A program made the position numbers and the translations under genes. The notes under the pieces were generated by a model. It was not told where the DNA came from and did not search any database. It saw nothing but the letters and a program-made list of their open reading frames with translations. A DNA stretch of 64,000 nt, from contig NZ_RCMB01000007.1 of assembly GCF_011319465.1 (NCBI RefSeq), positions 145,987 to 209,986 on the forward strand, read 5' to 3'. This document shows positions 1-8,718 of the stretch, piece by piece (position 1 is the stretch's first letter; every line of letters begins with the position of its first letter). The DNA comes from Candidatus Nitrosotalea sp. TS. GTDB lineage: Archaea; Thermoproteota; Nitrososphaeria; Nitrososphaerales; Nitrosopumilaceae.

Positions 1-245
1 TCATTATTTTGAACTTGATTGCCATTTGGACCGGTAACTACGATCTTACTATACTTGATATCCACCGGATCGCTGAAAACAATGTCTATTGCAGATGGAA
101 CAGAAGATACGGATTCATACGCATTTGGGGTGCTGCTTGAGATGAAGGCATGCTCGTATGACACAGGAATGGTCGAAATAGCCAGTATGCATGAAACGGA
201 TATTGATGCAAGTAAAATTATTTTCAAATTCTGAGGGTATTTCAT
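1..245 (-). CDS. copC: CopC-family copper-binding protein, C-terminus outside the window
   Basis: Only the first 81 codons lie in the window; the start is the ATG at 245. Residues 1-31 form a signal peptide with a hydrophobic core. The mature part would begin with His-Ala-Phe followed by a Ser-Ser-Thr-Pro-Asn stretch, the usual N-terminus of CopC, where the first histidine is a copper ligand. A beta-strand pattern with IVFSDPVD and KIVVTGPNG follows, also typical of CopC. The family carries copper outside the membrane and often works with a CopD membrane protein, which would lie to the left. It is divergent from the secreted protein at 362. Family call is strong; the role in copper supply for ammonia oxidation is inferred. 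Confidence 0.8.
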   Translation of the reverse strand, partial: MKYPQNLKIILLASISVSCILAISTIPVSYEHAFISSSTPNAYESVSSVPSAIDIVFSDPVDIKYSKIVVTGPNGNQVQNN

Positions 246-361
246 CTAGTATTACATCATAATGGAGATTACATGTTATTTTAATCTACTAGTACAAGAA
301 CAAAATTTATTCGTCGTCTGTACCACAAAATATTTTATATGACAAGAAGGACGATTTGTAA

Positions 362-814
362 ATGAAGAAAAATTTTAGCATCATGTTGATCCCGATACTT
401 GTAGCTCTTATTGTAATCCCTTTTGCAGTGCACCCTGCCAGCGCACATGTAACAAAAAACTTTGGAGACGTGACAGTAAAGATAGGGCTTGCAAATGAGC
501 CACCTCTTATTGGAGACACAAATACTGTACAAGTGTTCGTAGACAAGGGAAGCGGCAACAATACCACTCCAATACAAGAAACAGCGCTAGACAACATGAC
601 TATAGTGATAACATATGGCGGATTGCAAAAGACATTACAGTTTACCCCAAGTGATGACACTCCAGACGAGTATGACGCTACGGTGATCCCAACAAAGGTT
701 GGCTCTTACAATGTAATAGTGAATGGCACCATAGATGGGCAGTCAGTAAATGCAGTATTTCCACTTGATGAAGTGGAGAATAAGGACAAGTACTATTTCC
801 CACCCTTATCATAA
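362..814 (+). CDS. Secreted protein with signal peptide, possibly copper-linked
   Basis: 150 residues. Residues 1-28 are a signal peptide ending in Ala-Ser-Ala; cleavage there would leave an N-terminal histidine (HVTKNFGDV). The rest looks like one Ig-like beta-sandwich with alternating hydrophobic residues and no further membrane helix. No enzyme motif is seen. It is divergent from the CopC fragment at 245, and both mature proteins would begin with His, so a shared periplasmic copper role is possible but is inference only. The ATG start is supported by the signal peptide immediately after it. Confidence 0.65.
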   Translation: MKKNFSIMLIPILVALIVIPFAVHPASAHVTKNFGDVTVKIGLANEPPLIGDTNTVQVFVDKGSGNNTTPIQETALDNMTIVITYGGLQKTLQFTPSDDTPDEYDATVIPTKVGSYNVIVNGTIDGQSVNAVFPLDEVENKDKYYFPPLS

Positions 815-983
815 ACAGACAGAATGTCACTGAGATAAAAACTGATTCCAAATGTACATCAAGTTATTTTTAAAAATCAAAACAGTAAGATCAGGCATTT
901 TTTATCCTGGTGCAAAAAGTCACCATTAGAGACTGCTAGTTCGTATGTTGTACCACTTGATTTAAATTTCATTTTGACTTATT

Positions 984-1383
984 TTGATTGTGTTCAGACC
1001 CCAAACTCTGATCGAGACCAAGTCTACACTGCTTAGTGTCATAATATTTGCACTTGTTGCCGCGTTATCAATTCCTGTCATATTACCACACATATTCCAG
1101 CAATTCGAGCTTTTCCACATACTTTTACACATTAGCGGAATAGGCTTTGCTTCATTTCTTACAATAGTTGCCGCAGTGGCATATCACAAGGTCAAGACCC
1201 GTAGGCTTCTTTTCACCACTATCGCATTTGGCACTTTTATCTTGGCAGAAGTATTTTCCCTAATTGATGCAGCATGGGAATCAAAATATTATTTTTGGAC
1301 TTTTTCATCAGCCGAGATAGGCCATCTAGTCATGTTCTTTCACTCTACTAATGTTTGCACTAAGTGTGTTTAGGAGAGATTGA
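984..1383 (+). CDS. Small polytopic membrane protein, frameshifted near its C-terminus
   Basis: The first frame (TTG start at 984) gives about 116 residues with three or four hydrophobic helices (roughly 14-36, 42-64, 72-92 and 100-115), then ends in an unlikely Cys-rich tail. Reading the next frame from about 1330 instead gives SFTLLMFALSVFRRD and a stop at 1381-1383, which completes the last helix and a basic end. A one-base indel near 1330 therefore best explains the data. The stop would overlap the TTG start of the regulator at 1380 (TTGA), so the two genes look co-transcribed. Function unknown; possibly a membrane partner of that regulator. Confidence 0.6.
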
Positions 1384-1883
1384 AGATGGATAGAGTTACG
1401 CAGATAATTTCAGTTATTGAGAAAAATCCAGGAATAAAATTCCGCGAGATAATGCGAGAGACGGGAATGAAAAATGGTGTTCTGGGATATTATGCAGACA
1501 AGCTAGAAAGAGACGGGGCTGTAAAGATTGACAGAAGCCCTGGCCAGACAAGGTTCTATCCACCTGGAATAGCAGACGATGACATATCATTGATAAAGAA
1601 TCTGAGGCAGGAGACACCAAGACAGATTCTTGCATCTTTGCTACATCACAAAACTCTATCATTTAGCGAATTAGTTTTGAAAACACAAAAATCGCCAGCT
1701 ACAGTTTCCTTATACCTTGCACAAATAGCAAGAGACAATCTCATTGAAAGTAAACTTGTTGATTTCAAAAAAAGATATCATGTTAAAGACGTGGAAAAAT
1801 TGCAAAAAATTATTGATAAATATCATCCAGGCCTGATTGAAAGATCGGCAGATCATCTAGCTGATACTTTTTCGTCACTTTAA
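1380..1883 (+). CDS. Transcriptional regulator with two winged-helix domains
   Basis: 167 residues from TTG at 1380 (an ATG at 1386 is the alternative). Residues about 5-60 form a first winged helix, with a recognition segment around MKNGVLGYYADKLERDG. A second helix-turn-helix follows at about 85-140 around SFSELVLKTQKSPATVSLYLAQI. Tandem winged helices of this kind are common in archaeal ArsR/MarR-like regulators. No metal-binding cysteine cluster or membrane segment is visible. It follows the small membrane protein at 984 with a four-base overlap, suggesting a membrane sensor and regulator pair; the signal is unknown. Confidence 0.75.
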   Translation: MKMDRVTQIISVIEKNPGIKFREIMRETGMKNGVLGYYADKLERDGAVKIDRSPGQTRFYPPGIADDDISLIKNLRQETPRQILASLLHHKTLSFSELVLKTQKSPATVSLYLAQIARDNLIESKLVDFKKRYHVKDVEKLQKIIDKYHPGLIERSADHLADTFSSL

Positions 1884-1934
1884 AAATATCAAAAATATTA
1901 TTTTCAGTGTCAAAGATAAAGACAGATTCCAAGA

Positions 1935-3394
1935 ATGAAGATCAGAGTTTATTTAGAGTCCAGAGGAAGCCACGATAAGAGTAGATACGTAATGAAACCT
2001 GTATATTTTCTAGTTATTCTAGTCATCGCTGTTTCTCTTTTTCTTGTTTCAAAAGCACAGGGAGACGGGTTGGCCAGCGAGATTCTCCCCCCTTCCCTGA
2101 TAGGAAACACAAATGTTACCTTGTCCATTGGCTCCATCCCATTTTTAATTGACAATAATCACGCAGGTACTCAGCTAAATCTTGTATTGATGGATGCGTC
2201 AACCCAGCAGCCAATACCTGATGCCACGCTTGCAATTTCTGCATTCAAGGGACAAGATGCAGTTTTTGGTCCACATATTCAAAAGTGACAGCGGGAATTT
2301 TGTTTTGAGTTTCTACCCACAACAATCAGGCAATACAACATTTAACGAACAGGGCGGACTCCTTTCAGGAGTATTTGGTCAAGACAGCGGAAACTATGAC
2401 GTCAAAGGTCCAGTCTTTGACACAGGCGGATTGTACAGGTTCAAAATTGAGGTAATCACTATGGGTGCATATGACAATCAAGTGAGCAAGTCGTATACTG
2501 CCGGTATATCAATACCAGAGTATGACAATCTTACAATCAATGACCCCGGTTATGGAACACAGCAGATGCAGATCATAGCATATTATGATCGTCTGCACAA
2601 TATCACATATGATCCAGTCACAAAATTTGTTAATTTCACCATGCCATTTGACTGGTCTACTCAAAACATAAGCCAGCTTACGGTAGTACACCAAGAAATA
2701 AGGATTCCAAGAACTTTGGGAGATTTTGTGGTAACAAAATATGACGCCTATGTGAACAACATCAAGATACCTGACAAGTTGATATCAATAGATGATTATT
2801 CCATGGACGCATACAGGATAGTGCACCTAATTTTATACAAGCCAGATGTTGAGAATCTTTTTTCAGAACAAAAAGATCCTGGCCAAGAGATGAATTTTGC
2901 AATCAAACCAAGTGATGAAAATATTTTTCCAGTTGTCCAGTTCACAAGGAATGCACAGTACAAGATAGCACTAAGTTGGAATCCAGAAAAAATTCTAGAG
3001 GGTAACACTACACAGTTCAACTTTAAGGTTCTAGATCCATATGCTGCAAATAAAACAGTGAGCCCAATTTCCTATGATTTCTCAGTACTTGAGGGAAAAA
3101 ACGGAGTGATATATCACCAGATAGGAAAAACAACTGATTCAAGCGACGGGGATAACATCAATGTCGCGTTTCCATCAAACTACTACAGGGTCAATCACAA
3201 TAGCATTTGAGAACCTAAATGGAAGCAGTTTCTCGGCTACAGAATTCCCATCTACAGTGAACAGCCCCGATACAGCAACTAACCAGTCCACAGTGCCCGA
3301 GTTTCCATTAACTGCATTTGCGGTACTTGCAACTATGTTTGGATTTGGGGTCTTGCTTTCAAAAACAAGATTGTTCAAATCAAGGCAGATTTGA
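1935..3394 (+). CDS. Secreted surface protein with PEF-type C-terminal anchor, two frameshifts
   Basis: Three consecutive reading frames make one protein of about 485 residues. The first part has a membrane or signal segment (around residues 20-40) and an Ig-like start; the frame changes near 2275 inside a region continuing as HIFKSDSGNFVLSF, and again near 3185. The long middle section has Ig-like and invasin-like beta strands. The end carries VPEFPLTAFAVLA, a hydrophobic helix and a basic tail (SKTRLFKSRQI), the layout of an archaeosortase-type anchor. Each break is consistent with one extra base. It converges on the radical SAM gene with one base between the stops. Probably cell-surface; ligand unknown. 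Confidence 0.65.
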
Positions 3395-3395
3395 T

Positions 3396-4342
3396 TTACC
3401 CTTTCATGCCATATCCGACTAGTACAGAGTAGCATCCAAGACCACAGTCTTCGCAAATGGGTTTCATCGATTTGTCTTCTGCACTGCCTATACAGCAAGG
3501 CTCTTTTCCCTTCCCATATGGTCTACCGATAGTATGGCCCACGTAGGACAGTCTACAGGAGTAGTACCTTTTCCACCCCAGTTCTTTTTCATCAGTTCAA
3601 GCTGGCTGTCTGGATTGATGATATAATCAGGATATTTTTCTCTCATTGCAATGATATCATCTACAACACGCGTTCTTTCCTCTCCAAATGGAAGCCACAG
3701 TGGATCGTTTTTCATAAATGGCGTATGAAACTGGAATCCAATTTTATTTGAATAGTTGTGCCACTCTTCCATGACGTCCTTTACCGTCTTGTAGTTAAGA
3801 GAGTTTATGGTCATTGTGATCCACATGTCCTTGTAGGCTAGCTTGCCATTTTTTTCCACATAATCAATAACATTGTGTCGTGTTTTATCCCAGGCACCGT
3901 TGCCGCGAATCTTGTCATGAATTTCTTTTGTTCCATCTATTGATATCCAATAGAAATACAGGTTGTCATATTTTTTCAACGGAATCGTTCCATTAGATAC
4001 AATGCAGATTCGCTTTGGAAATTCTTTTATGAACAATTCAATTACATCTGGTCTCATAGTAGGCTCCCCTCCAACAAGCGTAATTATGAAAACATGGTTT
4101 TTCTTGAATTTTTCATCAATTACCTTTTTCCATTGCTCTACGGTTAGCTCTTCATTTTCTTTTCTATTGAGCCACCAATAGCAATGAGTACAGTGTAGAT
4201 TACACACGTTGATTATATCTGCAGAGCCATATACTGGACTGCGTTTGTGAAATAACTTGTATCCTGCAAATTTAGTAAATATATGCACATAGCTTGGAGT
4301 CTCTTGAATTATCTGTCTTACTCCTCTACCCATTATTTCCAT
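3396..4342 (-). CDS. Radical SAM protein with C-terminal cysteine cluster, frameshifted
   Basis: The N-terminal part holds CNLHCTHCYWW, the CX3CX2C motif that binds the SAM-cleaving 4Fe-4S cluster, followed by LVGGEPTMRPD (the Gly-Gly-Glu SAM-binding motif) and a TIM-barrel pattern. The frame breaks near 3525; the other frame continues as PCCIGSAEDKS and CEDCGLGCYS to a stop at 3396, adding at least five cysteines that could bind an auxiliary cluster, as in SPASM or twitch-type enzymes. Restored length is about 315 residues. The substrate cannot be told; maturation of a peptide or a lipid step are both possible. Start is ATG at 4342. Confidence 0.78.
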
Positions 4343-4439
4343 TATACCCTAGATATGTCTCAGCACCTTATAAGATCTTTTTAATTGCAAAGTTTTAGAA
4401 ATCTTGCGATAACAGTCTTTGTAAAATCTGTGCACGTGT

Positions 4440-4676
4440 TCAGTTAGAACATATCAGTGTAGTAGTGCATCGGATTTTATCAAGACTGCGAATTCTTGTA
4501 GTTATGGTGTGCTTGATCTCGTCTACTTTGGCAGACTGAATCTTGACTAGCACGTCATAGTTACCAAATACGCCTGTGACTTCCTTGACGCACTCTATTG
4601 GCTTTAATTTGTCTATGACTGAACTCTCTGACCCCATCTCACAGTTAATCATCACATATGGCAGTTTCCAACCCAT
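4440..4676 (-). CDS. Stand-alone Lrp/AsnC-type effector-binding (RAM) domain protein
   Basis: 78 residues forming one beta-alpha-beta-beta-alpha-beta RAM domain: a first strand (YVMINCEM), a helix with SSVIDKLKPIECVKEV, then the family hallmark TGVFGNYDVLVKI. There is no helix-turn-helix, so it resembles the effector half of Lrp regulators alone. Such stand-alone domains are common in Nitrososphaerota and may oligomerise with full-length Lrp proteins or sense amino acids. A similar one lies at 38793, next to thioredoxin reductase. Partner and ligand are unknown. Confidence 0.8.
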   Translation of the reverse strand: MGWKLPYVMINCEMGSESSVIDKLKPIECVKEVTGVFGNYDVLVKIQSAKVDEIKHTITTRIRSLDKIRCTTTLICSN

Positions 4677-4742
4677 GATATTACGTGATTATAGTATATG
4701 AGATTTACATATTGCAAAGATCAAAAATAAAAAAGATGGGAG

Positions 4743-5540
4743 TTACTGTGCCCCAATTAAGAAAATGACATCAACCGTTGTTGTTATGTCTTGATTTGAT
4801 GTAAGTATCGGTGTTTGTGCCATCATAGGTACAGCAGCACTCATCGCTGCCATGCGATATTCTGGAACTGGTGAAGGCATGTCAAACCCAGATAGGTTCA
4901 CCATTTTCACACCAATGATTTTCTGGCCAAGTGGGGCAAGCGCCTTTTCAGCCTTTGATTGTGCGTCCAAGACCGCCTGGGCGATTAGACCATTTTGAAC
5001 ACTCTGCTGTTTTGCAGGCGAAAGTGAGAACGATACACTGTCCACCCTATTTGCCCCTGCTCCAACTGCTACATCAAGTATCTTTCCTGCAAGACTCATT
5101 TTGGTTGTTTTAATGAGTAATGTATTAGAAACCTTGTATCCGACAAGCTCGTTTTTGTATTCGTTGTATGGAGGATACGGGCCAGTCTGATTATAGACGG
5201 GGTCTATGGTAAAGCCGTTGGTGCCGGTTTCATTGCTTGCAATGCCAAGATTTTGTATTGCAGTAATTGTGGCATTCATTGCTTGAGCATTTTCACTCAT
5301 TGCTTCTTGTGCTGTTTTTGCTTGTGTGTCAACTCCCAGCTGTATCATAACAAGATCTGGAGAGACCGACGCGGTAGCAGTTCCAGTCACAGAAGTAGTG
5401 TTTTGTTGTGGCGGGAAATAATACGGTGCTTGTTGCGCATATGCTTTATTGCTAGAGGTTTGCATGTCAGCGAAGACAGTTGTTGAGACAATTGCAATTG
5501 CGGCAAGTGCAGCCAGAATTATTGTGGTTTTATTTGTCAT
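4743..5540 (-). CDS. Secreted SIMPL-domain (DUF541) protein
   Basis: 265 residues. A signal peptide covers residues 1-35 (cleavage after AYA). The mature part begins with a short Pro/Gln-rich segment, then the SIMPL pattern: a first strand SVTGTATASVSPDLVMIQLGVDT, a helix, an Asn-rich TNGFTIDPVYNQTGPYPPY segment, a YKVSNTLLIKT strand, and a long helix with AVLDAQSKAEKALAPLG. The domain is found in predicted periplasmic proteins of bacteria and archaea and has no defined enzymatic role. It stands alone with its own upstream AT-rich promoter region (5541-5669). Confidence 0.82.
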   Translation of the reverse strand: MTNKTTIILAALAAIAIVSTTVFADMQTSSNKAYAQQAPYYFPPQQNTTSVTGTATASVSPDLVMIQLGVDTQAKTAQEAMSENAQAMNATITAIQNLGIASNETGTNGFTIDPVYNQTGPYPPYNEYKNELVGYKVSNTLLIKTTKMSLAGKILDVAVGAGANRVDSVSFSLSPAKQQSVQNGLIAQAVLDAQSKAEKALAPLGQKIIGVKMVNLSGFDMPSPVPEYRMAAMSAAVPMMAQTPILTSNQDITTTVDVIFLIGAQ

Positions 5541-5669
5541 TAGTATCGTATTAGATGCTAGATCTTATAGGTTTTGATTAAATTTCACTTTAACTTAATT
5601 TTATATGAAAAAATCATGTTAATCTGTATGATACACAAAAATTTTTATTTTTAGCGATACATCGAAAAA

Positions 5670-6443
5670 TTAATGTGTTGTTTTGATTTTTTTATTTTTC
5701 AATCTACTAGCTAGTTTTATTCCAAAAAACACGGCACAGAACATGACAGCTCCCCCAACCAATGCAAGCAATATCATCACCTGATCTCCTGAAAGAATAG
5801 ACTGTTCAACAGGTGCCGGAGACGGTTGAATTGAGACAGATGAGTTCACTGCCCCGTTAATTGCAGCATGCATTGGAGTGGCCGACTGTAGCATGGTCTT
5901 TGCTGCCATTTGAGGAACATATGCAGACTCTGCCGGAGTTTGGTTTTTTTCAAATATGTATAGTCCTGATGCACCTATGACAAAAGCTGCCACGCTTGCC
6001 ATATAGTGTCTGAGTTTCATCAGTACGGTATCTTTTTTTGAAACCTGTATGGCATCATCAGAAGGACTGTCAGGAGGAATTATCACAAGTGCAGTTTTTA
6101 CTGGTCCATAGTATTTCATTTGCTTATTTTTTTGGCTCATCTCAACCTTGTCTACTTTGATAAGACCTACACTCAAAAGCCGGTTTATGTGCCAGTTGAC
6201 AAGAGGTAGTGAAATCTCTAGTGTCTTTGCAAGTTCATTTGAGCTTGTAACGCCTTGCGATATTTTGCCAAAGATTGCACGACCTGTATCATTTGCCAGT
6301 TCTTCTCCTATTATTTTTATTCGCTCATCGTCGGTACTAATCACTTCAATGTATTCTTCAGGTTTGACCGAGAGATCTGATTCTTTATCAGTACTGTCTG
6401 GCATCGTTTTTTCTTCCACAGTCCCTTTAAAATGCCTTGACAA
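5670..6443 (-). CDS. Membrane-tethered winged-helix regulator
   Basis: 257 residues from a TTG; an ATG 13 codons later is an alternative start. Residues about 40-115 form an ArsR-like winged helix (GRAIFGKISQGVTSSNELAKTL, then LPLVNWHINRLLSVGLI). A first hydrophobic helix follows near residues 145-165 and a second near 225-247 with a basic end, with a Ser/Pro-rich segment between them that would lie outside the cell. The layout, cytoplasmic DNA-binding domain plus two membrane helices, suggests a one-component membrane sensor. No metal-binding motif is seen. Signal and targets are unknown. Confidence 0.72.
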   Translation of the reverse strand: MSRHFKGTVEEKTMPDSTDKESDLSVKPEEYIEVISTDDERIKIIGEELANDTGRAIFGKISQGVTSSNELAKTLEISLPLVNWHINRLLSVGLIKVDKVEMSQKNKQMKYYGPVKTALVIIPPDSPSDDAIQVSKKDTVLMKLRHYMASVAAFVIGASGLYIFEKNQTPAESAYVPQMAAKTMLQSATPMHAAINGAVNSSVSIQPSPAPVEQSILSGDQVMILLALVGGAVMFCAVFFGIKLASRLKNKKIKTTH

Positions 6444-6654
6444 TATACTTCACGGACTCATTGTACGCAATTGTTATAATTTTCAAATGACTTGACCAAT
6501 CCGTAGGAAAAGTCGATCTTTCAACTAGCTTGCAAAATTACTACTCTGGCACTTATGCCAGATCTTGCCAGTGTTTAAGACAGAATTCCAATTCGGAATC
6601 AGAAAAAGCAGTATTGTTCCACAGTTTTTTTGTATTGTACCAACAAGCACAGGT

Positions 6655-6939
6655 ATGGGAAATAATTACGGAATGGAAAAAGTGCTAGTAGGTTTAGCCA
6701 TAGAACATACCCTTTTGCAGATCGGCAAACCTGTCTTCGATAAGGTTGAAAATCAATTTCAAAGGAAATACCAACACTCCCTAATAGACGGCTATGACTA
6801 TCCACAGTACCTAAATGAGATCTTAAGAGAAGTTTTCGGCAAATCCCATTCAGACATAATAAAATCCATCGAAGAGTTCCTCGAAGAATTCAAGCATGAT
6901 CAACCAATAGAGACATTCATCGAAAAAATAAAGCAATAA
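6655..6939 (+). CDS. Small NitrOD5-like domain protein
   Basis: 94 residues from ATG at 6655; the frame is open upstream to 6565, but that extension looks non-coding. The segment HTLLQIGKPVFDKVENQF, then YPQYLNEILREVFGKSH and IIKSIEEFLEEF resembles the small 'Nitrosopumilus output domain 5' seen in many Nitrososphaerota proteins, here without any sensor domain. The predicted fold is all-helical and acidic at the end. The role of the domain is unproven; a signalling adaptor is the common guess. Confidence 0.6.
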   Translation: MGNNYGMEKVLVGLAIEHTLLQIGKPVFDKVENQFQRKYQHSLIDGYDYPQYLNEILREVFGKSHSDIIKSIEEFLEEFKHDQPIETFIEKIKQ

Positions 6940-6993
6940 GCAGGTACAAAAATCTAAAACATGCCCAGTTTTCAGGCAAGTTTGAAGGCAGTT

Positions 6994-7149
6994 TTACCTA
7001 CCAGACATACTCCACTTTTCTTCTTGATTCATCTTTAGTATTTTTTCAATTGAAATGTCGCTGTGGTCTTTGCTCAGATGTGTTGTATATTCAAGAAGGC
7101 TAGTGAATTTCTGCTTGCAGATAGGACAATCTTTCTCAAATCCAGTCAT
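6994..7149 (-). CDS. 51-residue C2H2 zinc-finger protein
   Basis: Clean ORF from ATG at 7149 to TAA at 6994. Residues Cys8-x2-Cys11-x12-His24-x4-His29 match the classical C2H2 zinc-finger spacing, followed by a charged helix (SIEKILKMNQEEKW). Single-finger proteins of about 50 residues are common in Nitrososphaerota and are usually unannotated because of their size. It may bind DNA or a protein partner. No operon partner is clear: the neighbour at 6655 is convergent. Confidence 0.65.
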   Translation of the reverse strand: MTGFEKDCPICKQKFTSLLEYTTHLSKDHSDISIEKILKMNQEEKWSMSGR

Positions 7150-7337
7150 TGCCACCTTGAAAATAGGAATTTTTCTATTTTAATGTATGCCAGATTATCA
7201 CGTACATGATTTTTCAAACTTTTCTCATCATGGTAATCATTCAAGCATTTTCATTTATGCCAGTAGCAGCAAAGTCTCACTTGAATGGCATTATTTTAGG
7301 CGCAATTTTGAAATTGCAGCAAGGATATTTTTCTGAA

Positions 7338-7481
7338 TTATTTTGTCATACATGCTTGGTATAATATTGTTATAGTGGAGTTGCTTGATTTTAGATTCTT
7401 AATTTTTCCTGTAACAATTATCTTTCCTTTTAATTTCTTGTGTAGTGCAAGTGCGTTCTTTGAGTTCTGGTCAGAAACCAT
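7338..7481 (-). pseudogene. Possible N-terminal remnant of a malic enzyme
   Basis: A 47-residue frame from ATG at 7481 reads NALALHKKLKGKI and then IKNLKSSNST, resembling the first 30 residues of NAD(P)-dependent malic enzymes (a leucine-histidine-lysine-lysine helix followed by Gly-Lys-Ile). A second frame at the point where the family has Tyr-Thr-Pro-Gly-Val reads Tyr-Thr-Lys-His-Val and then stops. No further malic-enzyme sequence could be recognised downstream. It could be a decayed fragment or a real small protein. The surrounding stretch 7150-7544 holds nothing else I can support. Confidence 0.35.
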
Positions 7482-7544
7482 ATGCTATCACTCTAACACC
7501 TGTCTTCTAAGTCTTTTAATCATTCTTGCAAAATGGGACAGCTA

Positions 7545-8102
7545 TTACCTATCGTCGTTGCACGCATATTTTTTATCAAGTCGATATATGATGGTATTTT
7601 CTGTTAAATCAAATCTCACATTGCATTCAAGCTCCTTGAACGCAGCATCATAAAATGTCTTGAAATGTTTGGACCATTTTAGCCCCATATCATGACGCAT
7701 GATAAACTTGATTTCATCCTTATCTTCCAATTGGGTAAAGCTAAAGCCGGCAGCCTTTGCCCTGCCGCGTAAAACAGATATCCATTCCCATACATCGTAT
7801 TTTCCTTTCATTGCAAATAGCATATCTCTTGAAACATGTTTTCCTTTTTCCTCAGCAATGCCTAGAATTGTCTTATCATCGAGTTTATCAAACCAAGATG
7901 TGAGAAGCGCTTTTGGCACTGGCACCCACCCAGATTTTGATGCCACGATATCCCAATCTACGGCATGCGCCAAGAGTTGATTGACAAGCGCATTTAGGGT
8001 AATCCTCTCAAATGTGGCATGAGATTTTATCTTGTCAAGAACCTCCTTGTCTATCCTAAATGTTACTGTCTTGTTCTTCTCGATTGCAGATTCATCGTCC
8101 AT
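7545..8102 (-). CDS. Conserved protein with N-terminal ribbon-helix-helix-like segment
   Basis: 185 residues. Residues about 10-50 (KTVTFRIDKEVLDKIKSHA, then ITLNALVNQLLAHA) have the strand-helix-helix pattern of ribbon-helix-helix DNA-binding domains. The remaining 130 residues form an uncharacterised domain with several aromatic residues (VPVPKALLTSWFDKL, YDVWEWISVLRGRAKAAGF, MRHDMGLKWSKHFKTFY) that may bind an effector. No transmembrane segment or catalytic motif is visible. It is probably a transcription factor restricted to this phylum; target genes unknown. Confidence 0.65.
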   Translation of the reverse strand: MDDESAIEKNKTVTFRIDKEVLDKIKSHATFERITLNALVNQLLAHAVDWDIVASKSGWVPVPKALLTSWFDKLDDKTILGIAEEKGKHVSRDMLFAMKGKYDVWEWISVLRGRAKAAGFSFTQLEDKDEIKFIMRHDMGLKWSKHFKTFYDAAFKELECNVRFDLTENTIIYRLDKKYACNDDR

Positions 8103-8211
8103 GATACAGTTTTTGTTGCTTGCATACTGATTAATATTGCGAAACAGAGTTCATTTGGACTCATTTGTAATATAGCCAGACATGTCATTTTGGCGCCTGG
8201 CCAACTACAGG

Positions 8212-8613
8212 CTAGTGTCGGATTTCAGAAGCCACGATATTGTATTTGCCTAATTGATTTTTCATCATATCACGGAATTGTTTTGAATTGATCTTTTGAA
8301 TCAAAGGCGTGCAATCCATGCCCTTTTTTGCAATGGCAATTATTACATTTGAAAATATAGGTATTGATATAAATTTTAATTTGCTTCTTTCTGTCGCGAT
8401 ATAGTTAACAGTTCCCAATTCTTCGTCAAAATCAGCATACATAGAATGCTGCAGTCTTGTACCCATGCATAATATCTCCATCTTTTCTTTACTCAAATCA
8501 AGATTTTTTGGTGCTTGCTCTAGTATTCTACCTTGAGCATTTATGATTCCAATATACTCCAAATTGTATTTTAACAACGAATTGAGATGATCTGCTAAAT
8601 CTTTCTCTTCCAT
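8212..8613 (-). CDS. Roadblock-like (DUF6659-type) small protein
   Basis: 133 residues. An N-terminal helix is followed by YIGIINAQGRILEQ, a helix pair, DFDEELGTVNYIATERSKLKFISIPI and a last strand VIIAIAKKGMD. This order of helix, two strands, helix, three strands, helix matches three paralogues at 35948, 36507 and 36892, which share the 'fGiInxxGxll' and 'fdxxLGxv' motifs. The fold is like roadblock/LC7 domains, which partner small GTPases or serve as sensory modules. No GTPase lies next to it. Function is unknown. Confidence 0.6.
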   Translation of the reverse strand: MEEKDLADHLNSLLKYNLEYIGIINAQGRILEQAPKNLDLSKEKMEILCMGTRLQHSMYADFDEELGTVNYIATERSKLKFISIPIFSNVIIAIAKKGMDCTPLIQKINSKQFRDMMKNQLGKYNIVASEIRH

Positions 8614-8718
8614 GTAATCACATGGTTGCTCTTATGCTAAAAAAGGAGAGCACTATTATGCACTAGAATGCAATACAAGAGATCCTAGAGAATAAAATCA
8701 AATGTCACAATCTCAATA

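Noticed and set aside
19..234. 71-codon plus-strand frame at the window start
   Set aside because: It is the antisense of the CopC coding region, which has a clear signal peptide and motifs.
7200..7340. Plus-strand short frame beginning ATGCCAGATTATCAC
   Set aside because: Composition rich in His, Ser and Phe without pattern; no ribosome-binding site and no conserved look.
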